The notes under the pieces are model-generated. The model ran no database searches, was not told the origin of the DNA, and saw only the letters and a program-made list of their open reading frames with translations. This document shows positions 45,086 to 54,747 of a stretch of 64,000 nucleotides of DNA, in pieces. Position numbers and translations under genes: made by a program. This stretch comes from G963675935 sp963719005 (GTDB taxonomy: Bacteria > Planctomycetota > Planctomycetia > Pirellulales > Thermoguttaceae): contig CAVRAR010000018.1 in assembly GCA_963719005.1 (NCBI GenBank), positions 310,001 to 374,000 of the forward strand, written 5' to 3'. Position 1 is the first letter of the stretch; each line of letters opens with the position of its first letter.

Positions 45086-48000
45086 ATGATGCACAGCCGC
45101 GTGATTTCCCTCTATCGGGTTTTCTTGACGTTCGCTTTGTTGGCGACAAGCGTGTCTTTCTCGTCCCGCTCCCTCTTGGCCGATAGCTTCGATTGGCGGA
45201 ATGTCGCTGGCTGCAACTGGAACACGCCTGTTCGAAGTCAGTTCGGCGGGACGTGCTGGGATTTTGCCGCCTGCGGCATGGAAGAAGCGAAGTACAAACT
45301 CACCCGCAACGATTTCAACTTCGACCCCGACGTCTCGGAGCAACAGGTCTGCTGGGAAACCAGTCCCGACATGGGCAGTACCCAGGGAGGCGGGTCGGAT
45401 TCGGTCGCAGACTACTTCACCACTCACGGCGTCGTTTCCGAGGCCGAATGTCCTTATCAGTCGTCAAGTCCCGACACCGGCATAGCCCCTTATTGGCCTT
45501 TGGCCACGGGTTGGCAAAACCGCTGCTGGAAGAGCGTTTCTGATCAGACCAGGCTGCCCTGCATCGTAAGTACAATGAAGTCCTATCTGCAAACGATGGG
45601 CCCATTCGTGATCGGCGTCAATGCGGGGAACGATCTGCATGGATCCGTGGCGGACTTGGAAGCGAATTACCGTGGACCTGCCGGAGGCGTGAATCACGCC
45701 GTCGTGGTAGTGGGTTACTGCGATGATTCCAATGTGCCCACGGGCGGCTATTTCATCGTCAAGAATAGTTGGGGCACGGGAGAAGGCCAAAACGGTTACG
45801 ATTTTGTTCCATACGGCAGCTCGGGCATTACTACCAGCGGAACCTTCATCGCCGTCACGGGACCCATGTATTACACCGGGCCGATGTATCACGTCGGAGC
45901 GTCGGGCACGCCTGGAACGGACTACACCGGAACAGCCGCCACGAATACGTGGAAAGGAACCGTCAGCGGCGTCTGGGATACGACCTCCGGGACCAGCGGC
46001 AACTGGAAGAATAATGCAAGCGGCGGGACCTTCACCTGGGTCAACCAGGAGTTGCAGGCCGTTTTCGACAGCACGGCATCGCGCACGGCGATCACGGTTA
46101 GCGGAGGAGTCATTGCTCACGGACTGACCATCAGCACATCGGGCTACTCGTTCGCTCCCGCCGATTCCGGTAGTTACTTGACGATCACTGCCGGCGGAAT
46201 CACCAGCACCGACAACGTCTCATTCACGACGCCGCTGTTTATCGGCGGTCCGCAATCGTGGAACGTGGCCTCGGGAAAATCGTTGACCGCGAGCGGCGCC
46301 GTTCATACCGTCGTTAGCGATCTGACGTTCAGCGGCGCGGGCACCACGACCATTTCGGGCCTGATTGACGGCGGCGGAATACTCAACAGCTACGGCGCGG
46401 CCCCGGGCGGGTTGATCCAAGCGGGCTCGGGCCCCGTCTATCTGACCGGTACTACGAATTTCAGCGGCAACATCACGGCATCGGGGACGGGAGTTCTCTA
46501 CATTGCCCCGCCCGGCGGCGGCGCCGCCACGTTCGATAGCGCTTATTTTGGCGGCGGCACGATCAATTTCAATTGCTCGGCCCTCACACTCGGCGGCGGG
46601 GCCTCGAATTTCACCGGGAGCTTCGTCTTCCAAAAGGCTTGCTCGCTTACGTTCGACCCAGCCAGCGGGATTAGCGGCAAGTTCGGCTGCGTTCTGAATA
46701 ACAATGGCTCCATCACGCAGAACGGAGCGGGAACGACGATCCTTACCGGCACGAACACCTACAGCGGCACGACCACGATCGGCGCCGGCGTGTTGCAGGC
46801 CGACAACGGCGTCGGTTTGCCCACCGGCAGCTATCTCAGCCTCAACGGCGGCGTTCTCCAGTCCAATAGCAGCAGCGCCGGCACGTTTAGCCGCACGCTG
46901 AGCAGCGGAACGGGAACCAATCGCTTCTCCTGGGGAACTGGCGGCGGCGGATTCGCCGCCGGCTCCGGCTCCTTGGCCGTCCGAATCAACGGCGGCACCA
47001 GCGCGCTTACCTGGGGTAGCACGGTCGGCACGAATATAGTTGGAACGCTGATGTTGAATTCTCCGACGGCCGCCAACGTCACTACTTTCCAGAACGGCAT
47101 CAATCTGAACGGTGCAGACCGCACGATCCAGGTGGCCGACAATCCGAATTCGACCGCCGACTACGCCGTCATCTCCGGCTCGATCAGCGGCTCCTCGGTG
47201 GGAATCATCAAGACCGGCGACGGATTGTTGAGTTTGACGGGAAGCAACACTTATACCGGCACCACGACGTTCGCCGGCGGCATCCTGCAAGCGACGATCG
47301 GCACGGGCATTCCGTCTTCCAGTTTCCTCTATTTCAACGGCGGTGCGCTGCAATTCAACAACACTTCGTCGTTCACGTATTCACTTGGCCCATCGGGCAA
47401 CAATACCCTGGCATGGGGACTCGGCGGCGGCGGATTTTCGGCGGGCTCCGTCGCTCTCACGGTGAACATCGGCAATCAAGCGACGCCGGCCACGCTCGTT
47501 TGGGGCAATAGCCAAAGCGACGTCGGCACGAAGCTTCTTGGCCCTCTGACGCTGAATGCCACGACGGCCTCCAGTTCCTTGACCTTCAAGAATAGTCTCG
47601 ACCTCAACGGCGGCGCCCGGACGATCGCCGCCGGCGCCAACAGCGTATATCTTACCGGCAACATCATCGACAGCGCCGGCGGCGGCTCATTGACAAAAAC
47701 CGGAACAGCGACCCTCTACATTCAGGGCTCTTCCGGCAACAGCTACACTGGATTGACCACCATTCTCGGCGGCGACGTGTACCTCAACGAGACATCCGGC
47801 TATGCGATTCCGGGTGATCTGACCCTCGGCGGAAACACCCAGATCTTCGTCAGCGTGCAGCAGTCCAATCAGATTGCCTCGACGTCGAAATGGACGTGGT
47901 GCGGCACGGGGGCCTGGCAGGAGGTCAAGCTTTTCGGCCATAGTCAGACGGTCGCGGGACTGTGCGACGCCACCGGCCAGGGCGTTGTCGAGAACACATG

Positions 48001-50932
48001 GGGTGAATCCAGCTACGGTGCGCTGACGTTCACGATCAACAACTCGACCGATTGCTCGTTTAACGGCACGCTCCGCGACACGTGGTCCGGAAGCAACGTG
48101 GGAGCCGTGAGCATCATCAAGACGGGAACCGGTTCCCAGACTCTCGCCGGCAGCAACATCGTCTACACCGGCTCTACGACCATTTCCCAAGGCGCCCTGG
48201 TTCTGCAAGACATCACCGACGCTTCGCTTTCTGCCCGAAGCGTCACTGACAACGGTACGCTGGGCCTTAGCGCCGTGAATTCGACATGCAGCTTCAGTGG
48301 CGTCATCAGCGGCACCGGCTCCCTGAAAGTCATCGGCGGCAATTGGGTGACGCTGGGCGGATCGAATGCCAACACCTACACGGGCACAACGACGATCTCG
48401 GACGGCAAGCTCATACTGGCCAAGACCGCCGGCGTCAACGCCATCCCCGGCGATTTCACGATTGTCGACGACCCGGGCTACGTGGTCGTCCAGAACCCGA
48501 ATCAATTCCCCTCGACGGCGAATGTCACCTTTGCCGGCACGGGAAATCCACATTTTGAGGTTTACGGCAATACCGTAACCGTCGGGGGCATCTCCACCAG
48601 CGGCGGGGCCGAGATCGAAAACACCGAGGGGGAAACCGGCGTCGCCAATGGAACGCTGGTCGTCAATAACTCCGCAAATTGCTCGTTCAGCGGCACGATC
48701 CGCGACAACGCCGGAGGCAGCGGCAAGATCGCCATCGTCAAGAACGGCAGTGGAATTCTAACGCTCGTGGGAGGAGACATCGGCGACTACACCGGCGGAT
48801 TGACCGTCAACGCCGGCACACTCGACTACAGCGGCGGCACTTTGCCCAACTGCAATTACACGATCACCGGCGGCGTTCTGAACATCGGCTCGCTGACGAA
48901 GTCAATCGGCACGTTCCAGATCACCGGCGGAACGCTGACCGGCAGCAGTTCCGCCCAACTGACCAGCAATGCCGCCTATGATGTCGAGACCGGCACGGTC
49001 GGAATCGGTTTGGCAGGCAACGTCGGGTTGAACAAAACCACGGCCGGCACGTCGATCCTTACCGGCAGCAATACCTACACCGGCGCAACGACCATCTCCG
49101 GCGGCACCCTGCAACTAGGCAACGGCGGATCTTCCGGTTCGCTGTCGAGCAGTACCAGTATCGTCGTCAACTCGGGCGGCACGCTCGACGTCAATCGCTC
49201 CGGCAGTGTCTCGTTCACCAACCAGCTCAGCGGTAATGGAACCCTGGTGAAGGATGGCGCCGGCACTCTTACGATGGCGGGCAACAGTTTCTCGGGCAAT
49301 CTGCTCGTCAACAACGGCGCGCTCACGTACAGCGGCGCCTCGGCCTTGCCCGTCGGCGCCTACACCGTCAACGGCGGCACGTTGAGTCTCGGCGCGGGGT
49401 CGCAAACGATCGGCGCCTTCCAAATCACCGGCGGCGCGGTCACCGGCACGGGCGCCTTGACGAGTTCCTCGGCGTACGATATTCGGGGAGGGACCGTCAC
49501 CGCTGTCCTGGCCGGCAACGTCGGCCTGAACAAGACAACCAGTGGAGCTGCAACGCTCAACAGTCCCACCTACACCGGAACTACAAGTCTCTCGGCCGGC
49601 GCCTTAACGTTCAACGGCGCGCTGCCCGGCGGCAATTATGCAATCTCGGGCGGCACCCTCAACGCCGGCTCGCTCTCGCGAGCGATCGGCACGTTCCAGC
49701 TTATCGACGGCACCGTCAGCGGCAGCGGAACGCTCACGAGCAGTGCCAACTACGACGTCCAGAGCGGCACGATCAGCAGCGTTCTCGGCGGCGGAGCTAC
49801 GATCGGCCTAAACAAGACGGGCGATGGAACCGTGATGCTCACCAACACGAATACCTTTACGGGGCTGACCACGATTTCCGCCGGCACGCTGCAATTCGGC
49901 GGCGGCCCGCGCCCGGTGCTCGGCGGCGTGGCGGGCAATATCGCCCTCGGCGCCGGCGGCACTCTCAGTATCTACCGCTCCAACGCCGTCGCCTTCGCAA
50001 GCCAACTGAGCGGCAGCGGCATGTTGTCCATGTCCGGCTACGGAACGGCAACGATGACCGGCGCCAACTCGTTCTCGGGCAGCATTGACATCACTCACGG
50101 CGCGCTCGATTACAGCGGCAACTCGATTCTACCTGCCGGCAACTACACCATCGCCGGCGGCGTGCTGAACACCGGCGCGCTTTCCCAGTCGATCGGCGCC
50201 TTCCAGGTTGGCAGCGGCACGGTGACGGGTACGGGCACGTTGACGAGCAATGCCACGTATGACGTTCGCGGCGGAACGGTCGCCGCCAATCTCGCCGGCA
50301 ACTCGATCGGCCTGACAAAATCGGCTGCAACGTTGGCGGTCCTCAGCGGCGCCAACTCCTACACTGGCCGCACGACGGTGATGGCTGGAACGTTGGAACT
50401 CGGTCCCAGCGCGCAGAATTGCGTGTTGAACCTCGGCGGTGCCGACATTCAGTCTGGAATGATGGTCTTCGATTACGCGGGGGCGACGGACCCGGCGGCG
50501 ACCATCGAGAGCTTGTTGAGGGCAAGCTGTGACGGCGGTCGCTGGGACGTGGGCAAGTTCCGCGATTCGACGGCGTTGGCGACGGGATTGACCTTGGGGT
50601 GCTTCGACAATACCGCGACGGACCAGGTGCAGGTCATGGCCACCTATCCCGGCGACTTCAATCTGGATGGGGCGGTAGACAACTCGGATCGGAACATCTG
50701 GTTTGCGCACGCTTTCACTGGAACGGCGTGGCAGCAAGGTGACGCAAATTATGACGGCGTGGTGGACGGGCTCGATCGAGACCTAATGTTGACGCAGACC
50801 GGGTTACCGCCGATCGCTGGGATGTCGGCCGCCGCGGGTGTCACGCCCGTGCCCGAGCCTGGAACCGTGGCGTTGTTGGCCGCCGGCCTGATGAGCCTGA
50901 TTGCCTTCGCTTGGCGGAAGCATGGGGCGTAA
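45086..50932 (+). CDS. Giant secreted papain-like protease with autotransporter repeats, dockerin and PEP-CTERM signal
   Basis: About 1,948 residues; ATG at 45086 with AAAGGA upstream. Signal peptide to about residue 32 (LLA-DSFDWR). A C1A papain-type domain follows at about 33-265: catalytic Cys in QFGGTCWDFAA, His in GGVNHAVVVVGY, Asn in FIVKNSWGTG. There is no obvious propeptide. Residues about 290-1770 are a long run of autotransporter-associated beta-strand repeats (TGSNTYTGTTTI and variants, each followed by GTLQ). A dockerin-like Ca-binding pair (GDFNLDGAVDNSDRN, GDANYDGVVDGLDRD) lies near 1855-1900. The end is a PEP-CTERM sorting signal (VPEPGTVALLAAGLM, then RKHGA). It should be exported and displayed or released by the exosortase route. 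Confidence 0.88.
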   Translation: MMHSRVISLYRVFLTFALLATSVSFSSRSLLADSFDWRNVAGCNWNTPVRSQFGGTCWDFAACGMEEAKYKLTRNDFNFDPDVSEQQVCWETSPDMGSTQGGGSDSVADYFTTHGVVSEAECPYQSSSPDTGIAPYWPLATGWQNRCWKSVSDQTRLPCIVSTMKSYLQTMGPFVIGVNAGNDLHGSVADLEANYRGPAGGVNHAVVVVGYCDDSNVPTGGYFIVKNSWGTGEGQNGYDFVPYGSSGITTSGTFIAVTGPMYYTGPMYHVGASGTPGTDYTGTAATNTWKGTVSGVWDTTSGTSGNWKNNASGGTFTWVNQELQAVFDSTASRTAITVSGGVIAHGLTISTSGYSFAPADSGSYLTITAGGITSTDNVSFTTPLFIGGPQSWNVASGKSLTASGAVHTVVSDLTFSGAGTTTISGLIDGGGILNSYGAAPGGLIQAGSGPVYLTGTTNFSGNITASGTGVLYIAPPGGGAATFDSAYFGGGTINFNCSALTLGGGASNFTGSFVFQKACSLTFDPASGISGKFGCVLNNNGSITQNGAGTTILTGTNTYSGTTTIGAGVLQADNGVGLPTGSYLSLNGGVLQSNSSSAGTFSRTLSSGTGTNRFSWGTGGGGFAAGSGSLAVRINGGTSALTWGSTVGTNIVGTLMLNSPTAANVTTFQNGINLNGADRTIQVADNPNSTADYAVISGSISGSSVGIIKTGDGLLSLTGSNTYTGTTTFAGGILQATIGTGIPSSSFLYFNGGALQFNNTSSFTYSLGPSGNNTLAWGLGGGGFSAGSVALTVNIGNQATPATLVWGNSQSDVGTKLLGPLTLNATTASSSLTFKNSLDLNGGARTIAAGANSVYLTGNIIDSAGGGSLTKTGTATLYIQGSSGNSYTGLTTILGGDVYLNETSGYAIPGDLTLGGNTQIFVSVQQSNQIASTSKWTWCGTGAWQEVKLFGHSQTVAGLCDATGQGVVENTWGESSYGALTFTINNSTDCSFNGTLRDTWSGSNVGAVSIIKTGTGSQTLAGSNIVYTGSTTISQGALVLQDITDASLSARSVTDNGTLGLSAVNSTCSFSGVISGTGSLKVIGGNWVTLGGSNANTYTGTTTISDGKLILAKTAGVNAIPGDFTIVDDPGYVVVQNPNQFPSTANVTFAGTGNPHFEVYGNTVTVGGISTSGGAEIENTEGETGVANGTLVVNNSANCSFSGTIRDNAGGSGKIAIVKNGSGILTLVGGDIGDYTGGLTVNAGTLDYSGGTLPNCNYTITGGVLNIGSLTKSIGTFQITGGTLTGSSSAQLTSNAAYDVETGTVGIGLAGNVGLNKTTAGTSILTGSNTYTGATTISGGTLQLGNGGSSGSLSSSTSIVVNSGGTLDVNRSGSVSFTNQLSGNGTLVKDGAGTLTMAGNSFSGNLLVNNGALTYSGASALPVGAYTVNGGTLSLGAGSQTIGAFQITGGAVTGTGALTSSSAYDIRGGTVTAVLAGNVGLNKTTSGAATLNSPTYTGTTSLSAGALTFNGALPGGNYAISGGTLNAGSLSRAIGTFQLIDGTVSGSGTLTSSANYDVQSGTISSVLGGGATIGLNKTGDGTVMLTNTNTFTGLTTISAGTLQFGGGPRPVLGGVAGNIALGAGGTLSIYRSNAVAFASQLSGSGMLSMSGYGTATMTGANSFSGSIDITHGALDYSGNSILPAGNYTIAGGVLNTGALSQSIGAFQVGSGTVTGTGTLTSNATYDVRGGTVAANLAGNSIGLTKSAATLAVLSGANSYTGRTTVMAGTLELGPSAQNCVLNLGGADIQSGMMVFDYAGATDPAATIESLLRASCDGGRWDVGKFRDSTALATGLTLGCFDNTATDQVQVMATYPGDFNLDGAVDNSDRNIWFAHAFTGTAWQQGDANYDGVVDGLDRDLMLTQTGLPPIAGMSAAAGVTPVPEPGTVALLAAGLMSLIAFAWRKHGA

Positions 50933-51127
50933 GACACGTGCCTCCTGACGTCGCTCTCGAAATCTCACCCGTTTTCCGAGTCTCTTGAAAACCCACCCGT
51001 TGATGACGCTGCTTGTTGCATACCGGGAACCCATACGTTTGATGACGTTGGGACGGAATCGGGAAGAAACATCCGACGAGAGCAATTCAGTGCTCCGAGA
51101 GCCGCTCCCGTCGCCCGTTGTCTCTCG

Positions 51128-51488
51128 TCAGCAGGTGGAGACCTCGCTCGGTTGCCGGAGCCGCACGGGAATAAACCGTCGTTCCTTGTTCAGCGGATCG
51201 CAAAACCAGAACGTGCCAGCTTCCACCTGCGCCCAGTCCGCGCCGAACGCATTGGCCGACGTGCAGAGCACCAACACACGGGAACACTCCAGTCCCTCCT
51301 CGATTTTCGGCCAGGATGCTGTCGCCGGGCTTGAGTACCCATTCATCGAACCACACCTTCAGCCCCTCGTGCCGCAACCGCTCCGCGAGCGGGCGCACCT
51401 CTATTCGAGTTTTGCGATTCTGCATACGGGCGCAAAACGTCGTAACGCAGGCGCCAAAGCAGATTGCTGATAGTGAACATGTACACAT
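51128..51488 (-). pseudogene. TIR-domain protein remnant, frameshifted
   Basis: VRPLAERLRHEGLKVWFDEW and VLKPGDSILA read in one frame; KIEEGLECSRVLVLCTSANAFGADWAQVE, with ERRFIPVRL, in the next. One extra base near 51307 explains the break. This is the TIR core found in defence-type effectors. The N-terminal start of the domain and any second domain are missing. It is most likely a dead gene. Confidence 0.75.
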
Positions 51489-51771
51489 GGATAGATACTT
51501 TCGGAAGACTGGAAAGAACAGAGGCCCGCGGGAACAGTCGCGCTATTAACGACAGTTTGTTTCACTTGTCCGACTAGAAACCAACCCCATCCAGAAAGGA
51601 AAAGTAATGTCGGATTCTCCCCATCTTAACCCGACGCCGGCCAACCGACCGTCGCCGCGCCCCGGCACGGTGTCCGGTGCGTGGCCTCGGTGGGCATGAG
51701 TCTTGTTTGACACCCCAGACACTCACCACCCTGGGGTCTGTATCTTTTGTCGCTACGCGGGGGGAGACTGA
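51489..51771. other. Gap upstream of tRNA-Arg without a gene
   Basis: Contains ACCCCAG...CTGGGGT (about 51708-51738), a 7-bp stem followed by a mixed T-rich stretch, possibly a terminator. No coding frame is convincing. Confidence 0.5.
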
Positions 51772-51800
51772 TTGACAGCCAGTGCCGGGGACGCCATACT
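51772..51800 (+). promoter_or_regulatory. Promoter of the tRNA-Arg gene
   Basis: TTGACA (51772-51777), spacer of 17, CATACT (51795-51800), about 60 bases before the tRNA. Confidence 0.55.
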
Positions 51801-51860
51801 TGGCAACGGACACCACACCGACACCCGGACAACACCTTCTAGCCGGTCAAGACCGGGTTC

Positions 51861-51934
51861 GCGCCCGTGGCGCAATTGGATAGCGCATCGGTCTTCGGAA
51901 CCGAGGGTTGGGGGTTCGAATCCCTCCGGGCGTA
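51861..51934 (+). tRNA. tRNA-Arg (anticodon UCG)
   Basis: 74 bases fold as a full cloverleaf. Acceptor GCGCCCG pairs with CGGGCGT (G-U at the first pair); D-stem GCGC/GCGC; anticodon stem TCGGT/ACCGA with loop CTTCGGA, anticodon TCG; T-stem GGGGG/CCCTC with loop TTCGAAT; discriminator A. CCA is not encoded. Its 3' end faces the integrase gene and is the probable attachment site. Confidence 0.92.
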
Positions 51935-52053
51935 CTTCTTTTTCGTTGCAAAATAAGGACTTACGACGACGAACTTCGACTACTTTCGCCACCCAGTTTC
52001 GATTTCACAAAATTTCACAAAACTGGGACCAAAGTCGGGGGCACGTATAGCCA

Positions 52054-53484
52054 TCAAGACTGCTGCTTGCGGTCGATGAGTTGCTGGGCGGTGTCCCTGA
52101 CCGCTTGCCAGTCCCGAGTGCTGATGGCGGCCTGCAAACGAACTGCCATTCCCAGATCGTCGGAGTCAACGGCATAGCCATAACGCTTTGCCACCTCAGG
52201 ATTCAGCCCACCGATCAACCGATAGAAGGTCCGGTTGCTTCTGCCTCGCAAGGCTTCGTCGTTATCATCGACGTAGTGGCGAACCATGACTGAGCGAGTG
52301 ATGCTGGCATCCTGGGCGACGGCCCCGCTACGATCCTCCCCCACATGGGCAATCTGCAAAGCTGTCTTGCGAAACGAATGATGGCTTGCATGTTCACGGT
52401 TTGATCTCATTGCCCAGGACTGGAGCCTCTTGTTGAACCACCATCCCAGTGCCTCGGTAGAAAAAACCTCGTTGACGGCTTTCTCCATGCCAGGGCTCGT
52501 TCGCTTGTGATACTTTCGCAGTTCGGTCGTGAATCCACCAAACACATACGGGCTGTTCGTCTTCGACTTGAGCAGTTCGTCGTAGAGTTGTTTTGGAATC
52601 CTGGCCCATTTCCTGATGCCCCATTTCCCGACGAAGTCAAAATGGTACTCGTCTCCGAAAGCACGAATATCCTGCCACTTCAAGGCTGCGACTTCGGCTT
52701 TTCGTGCCCAAATCCATAGGCTAACTTTGGCGAACAGAGCCGCCGTAGGGACACCGTGCCACTTGCCTTCTAGCTCGTCAAGGATTGAGAAGAGTTCCTC
52801 GTCCGTGAAGATTCGCTTCTTCGGTGCGGTTCCGTCGATCCAAGTGAAGTGTCGCCAAGCGTTCGACGTTAGCAATCGCTCTTGGGGCACAACTCCCCGG
52901 ACACACTTCTTGCCTGCATTGACGTTGGCCCTTTCAAATGCTGCCTGTAACGCAACGGACCACTTTAGAACGGTATTCGGTCTGAGTCGCCTCGGTTCAT
53001 CTTTTGTGCGAAATGGCATTCGCCAATTACGTGGCTTCTGTAACGCCTCACGCTGAAACCGTTCACAATCATCTGGTGTGGCAAGCGAGATTGGTGTGAT
53101 GCCGGTAATTTCCCGAAAAGCCCTGATTGAGTCGAGACTGGCAGTCAACGACTTTGCCGACCGGATTGCCGCTGCCGGGTCTGTCTTCTTCCCGTAATGC
53201 CTCCTCTGGATTTCCTCGAATTCCTCGTCCGTGAGAGGCTGCAATCTGTCACTCTTCTTTTGTCCCTTCTCTTCGATCTCTTCCCCACTTCCCAGCATCC
53301 GTTCAACGGCTTTTGCAGCAGTCCCGAAATCCGTTTGTCCGGTGGATTTGCTGGTCGTCAGGCCGGGCCAATAGGCGTACCATGCCCGCCGTGGCGGCTT
53401 GGGTGGGTGGAGAATCACAGGAATGGTCGTCCCGTTGACGACCACCGTGATCGTTCGTTTTTCCACCTTTGGCTTGCGACCCAT
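52054..53484 (-). CDS. Tyrosine recombinase (integrase)
   Basis: 476 residues. The N-terminal part carries an arm and core-binding region; the catalytic domain has Arg in WIWARKAEVAALKWQDI, HHSFRKTAL (His-x-x-Arg) and the nucleophile in VMVRHYVDD. It lies 120 bases beyond the tRNA-Arg and reads toward it, the usual arrangement for site-specific integration into a tRNA 3' end. Followed on the same strand upstream by an excisionase-like gene. Confidence 0.9.
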   Translation of the reverse strand: MGRKPKVEKRTITVVVNGTTIPVILHPPKPPRRAWYAYWPGLTTSKSTGQTDFGTAAKAVERMLGSGEEIEEKGQKKSDRLQPLTDEEFEEIQRRHYGKKTDPAAAIRSAKSLTASLDSIRAFREITGITPISLATPDDCERFQREALQKPRNWRMPFRTKDEPRRLRPNTVLKWSVALQAAFERANVNAGKKCVRGVVPQERLLTSNAWRHFTWIDGTAPKKRIFTDEELFSILDELEGKWHGVPTAALFAKVSLWIWARKAEVAALKWQDIRAFGDEYHFDFVGKWGIRKWARIPKQLYDELLKSKTNSPYVFGGFTTELRKYHKRTSPGMEKAVNEVFSTEALGWWFNKRLQSWAMRSNREHASHHSFRKTALQIAHVGEDRSGAVAQDASITRSVMVRHYVDDNDEALRGRSNRTFYRLIGGLNPEVAKRYGYAVDSDDLGMAVRLQAAISTRDWQAVRDTAQQLIDRKQQS

Positions 53485-53531
53485 TCGAGCACTCCGACCT
53501 GCTGATTTCGTTAAGCCATCTTAGATGGCGG

Positions 53532-53909
53532 TCAAGGGCTGCCTCCCGATTTGCTTGCCAACCATTCCTCAATCCGGCGACGGTAAAACTTCCACTGCCG
53601 CCCATTGCCGCTGCCGGGAACGAGGCAGCCTTTTGGAATCTCCCCGTCCCGCACCATCTGGGCGATCCAGGTTGGGGTGCAGCCGAGCTTGTCTGCCAAG
53701 TAGGGCGTGCCGACGATATCTGCCGGTTTCGGATCGAAATGGTCGGCAATGCGTTTCAGGTCGGCTTGGACCTCCGCAAGCACCCGTAGCGTCTCTTGCC
53801 CAAGCTCCACGACCACGGTCGCTGAGCCCGTACCGCCATCGCTCGACCGTCCCGCAAACGGGACGATCCTCTCAACGGCGTTCAGATTTTCTTGCGATAC
53901 TGGGTTCAT
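53532..53909 (-). CDS. Helix-turn-helix excisionase-like protein
   Basis: 125 residues. The C-terminal half is a MerR/excisionase-type winged helix (YLADKLGCTPTWIAQMVRDGEIP, then RQWKFYRRRIEEWL). The N-terminal half is a short helix (ETLRVLAEVQADLKRIADHF), perhaps for dimerisation. Its stop is 47 bases before the integrase start, and its own start overlaps the methyltransferase stop, so the three form one operon. Likely directionality factor or regulator of the integrase. Confidence 0.78.
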   Translation of the reverse strand: MNPVSQENLNAVERIVPFAGRSSDGGTGSATVVVELGQETLRVLAEVQADLKRIADHFDPKPADIVGTPYLADKLGCTPTWIAQMVRDGEIPKGCLVPGSGNGRQWKFYRRRIEEWLASKSGGSP

Positions 53910-54490
53910 GCTTGACCATTCCTATCGAGAAACCGTCGCAGGTCTTCCCGAATGTCCCGTCCGGTGATTTCGTTGCCGAGGCAAATCCACCCACGGCGTA
54001 CACGGCGGGCAAACAGTTCGATCTTCTTGGCCTTGGGGTACATAAGCTCGATGCGGTCCTGCATTTCCTCCGGTTTGGCCGAGTGTTTGCCGGGCGGTGC
54101 CACAATGATTTGCGGGATCAGCTTTACCGCAGGAGGCATGCGACCTCTGACGCCCAACAGCACCGGCTCCGAGTTGCTGGCGGTGTAATTGCCGCAACGG
54201 CGATGGTAGCCACCACCTTTCGTAGTCTTGATCCAAATAAACGCTGCCGTCGTGTACCGGAAGCCCCAAGCCTCGATGACGTGTGTGGCAATGGTCAGTT
54301 TCGGCCATACGGCCCACATGAACAACGCCGCATCGTCCTCCTGCTCGATGATTGACTTCACCAACGGGCCAAGCCCGATGAGTTCCTCTGCCGACATAAG
54401 ACCGTAACGGCCAGCGGCACCCTGCCCAAACTTGGCAGGGTTGCGTCTGGGGGCATACGGCCACGGCGGATCGGCAGAGATTACAAGCAT
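53906..54490 (-). CDS. MT-A70-family N6-adenine methyltransferase
   Basis: 194 residues from the Met at 54490 (MLVISADPPWPY); starts further upstream (54547, 54652) are open but less likely. The catalytic DPPW lies at the very start, then LFMWAVWPKLTIATHVIEAWGF, FIWIKTT and the AdoMet-binding half near RIELMYPKAKKIELFARR. Small DPPW methyltransferases are common on phages and integrative elements, where they protect DNA from host nucleases. Overlaps the excisionase-like gene by four bases. Confidence 0.85.
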   Translation of the reverse strand: MLVISADPPWPYAPRRNPAKFGQGAAGRYGLMSAEELIGLGPLVKSIIEQEDDAALFMWAVWPKLTIATHVIEAWGFRYTTAAFIWIKTTKGGGYHRRCGNYTASNSEPVLLGVRGRMPPAVKLIPQIIVAPPGKHSAKPEEMQDRIELMYPKAKKIELFARRVRRGWICLGNEITGRDIREDLRRFLDRNGQA

Positions 54491-54631
54491 CGAAACCACT
54501 TCACGAGAGAAAGTGTGCTTCCCACACCCTTTATGGACTGGGGCCATAAAATGGCGTTCTCGGCCATGCTCCAATGGCGACAACCTATTGCGACGACAGA
54601 GGTTGCGGAGTTTCGGTCGAAATCGGAGAAT

Positions 54632-54663
54632 GGAACGTTTCCGAACAGTCAAGAACGTTCTTG
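54632..54663. promoter_or_regulatory. Two GAACGTT palindromic boxes, candidate operator
   Basis: GGAACGTTTCC (54632-54642) and the perfect palindrome CAAGAACGTTCTTG (54650-54663) lie 18-20 bases apart between the divergent methyltransferase and unknown-protein genes. The second is repeated exactly at 56576-56589. Regulator unknown; the GAAC/GTTC core recalls LexA boxes of some phyla. Confidence 0.5.
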
Positions 54664-54747
54664 GGGTCAGGGGCGTTGACTGGCGGCGGGAATCTCAGAT
54701 AGTAGTGAGATTGGAACCATGACAAGGACGAGGACCGAGCCCGCCGT

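Noticed and set aside
46220..47353. Long minus-strand open frame within the giant secreted protein
   Set aside because: Arises from the repeated Gly/Thr codons on the coding strand; no start or domain signal.
46700..50400. Regular repeats that could be mistaken for a CRISPR array
   Set aside because: They are codon-phased autotransporter beta-strand repeats in one long coding frame, without constant repeats and unique spacers.
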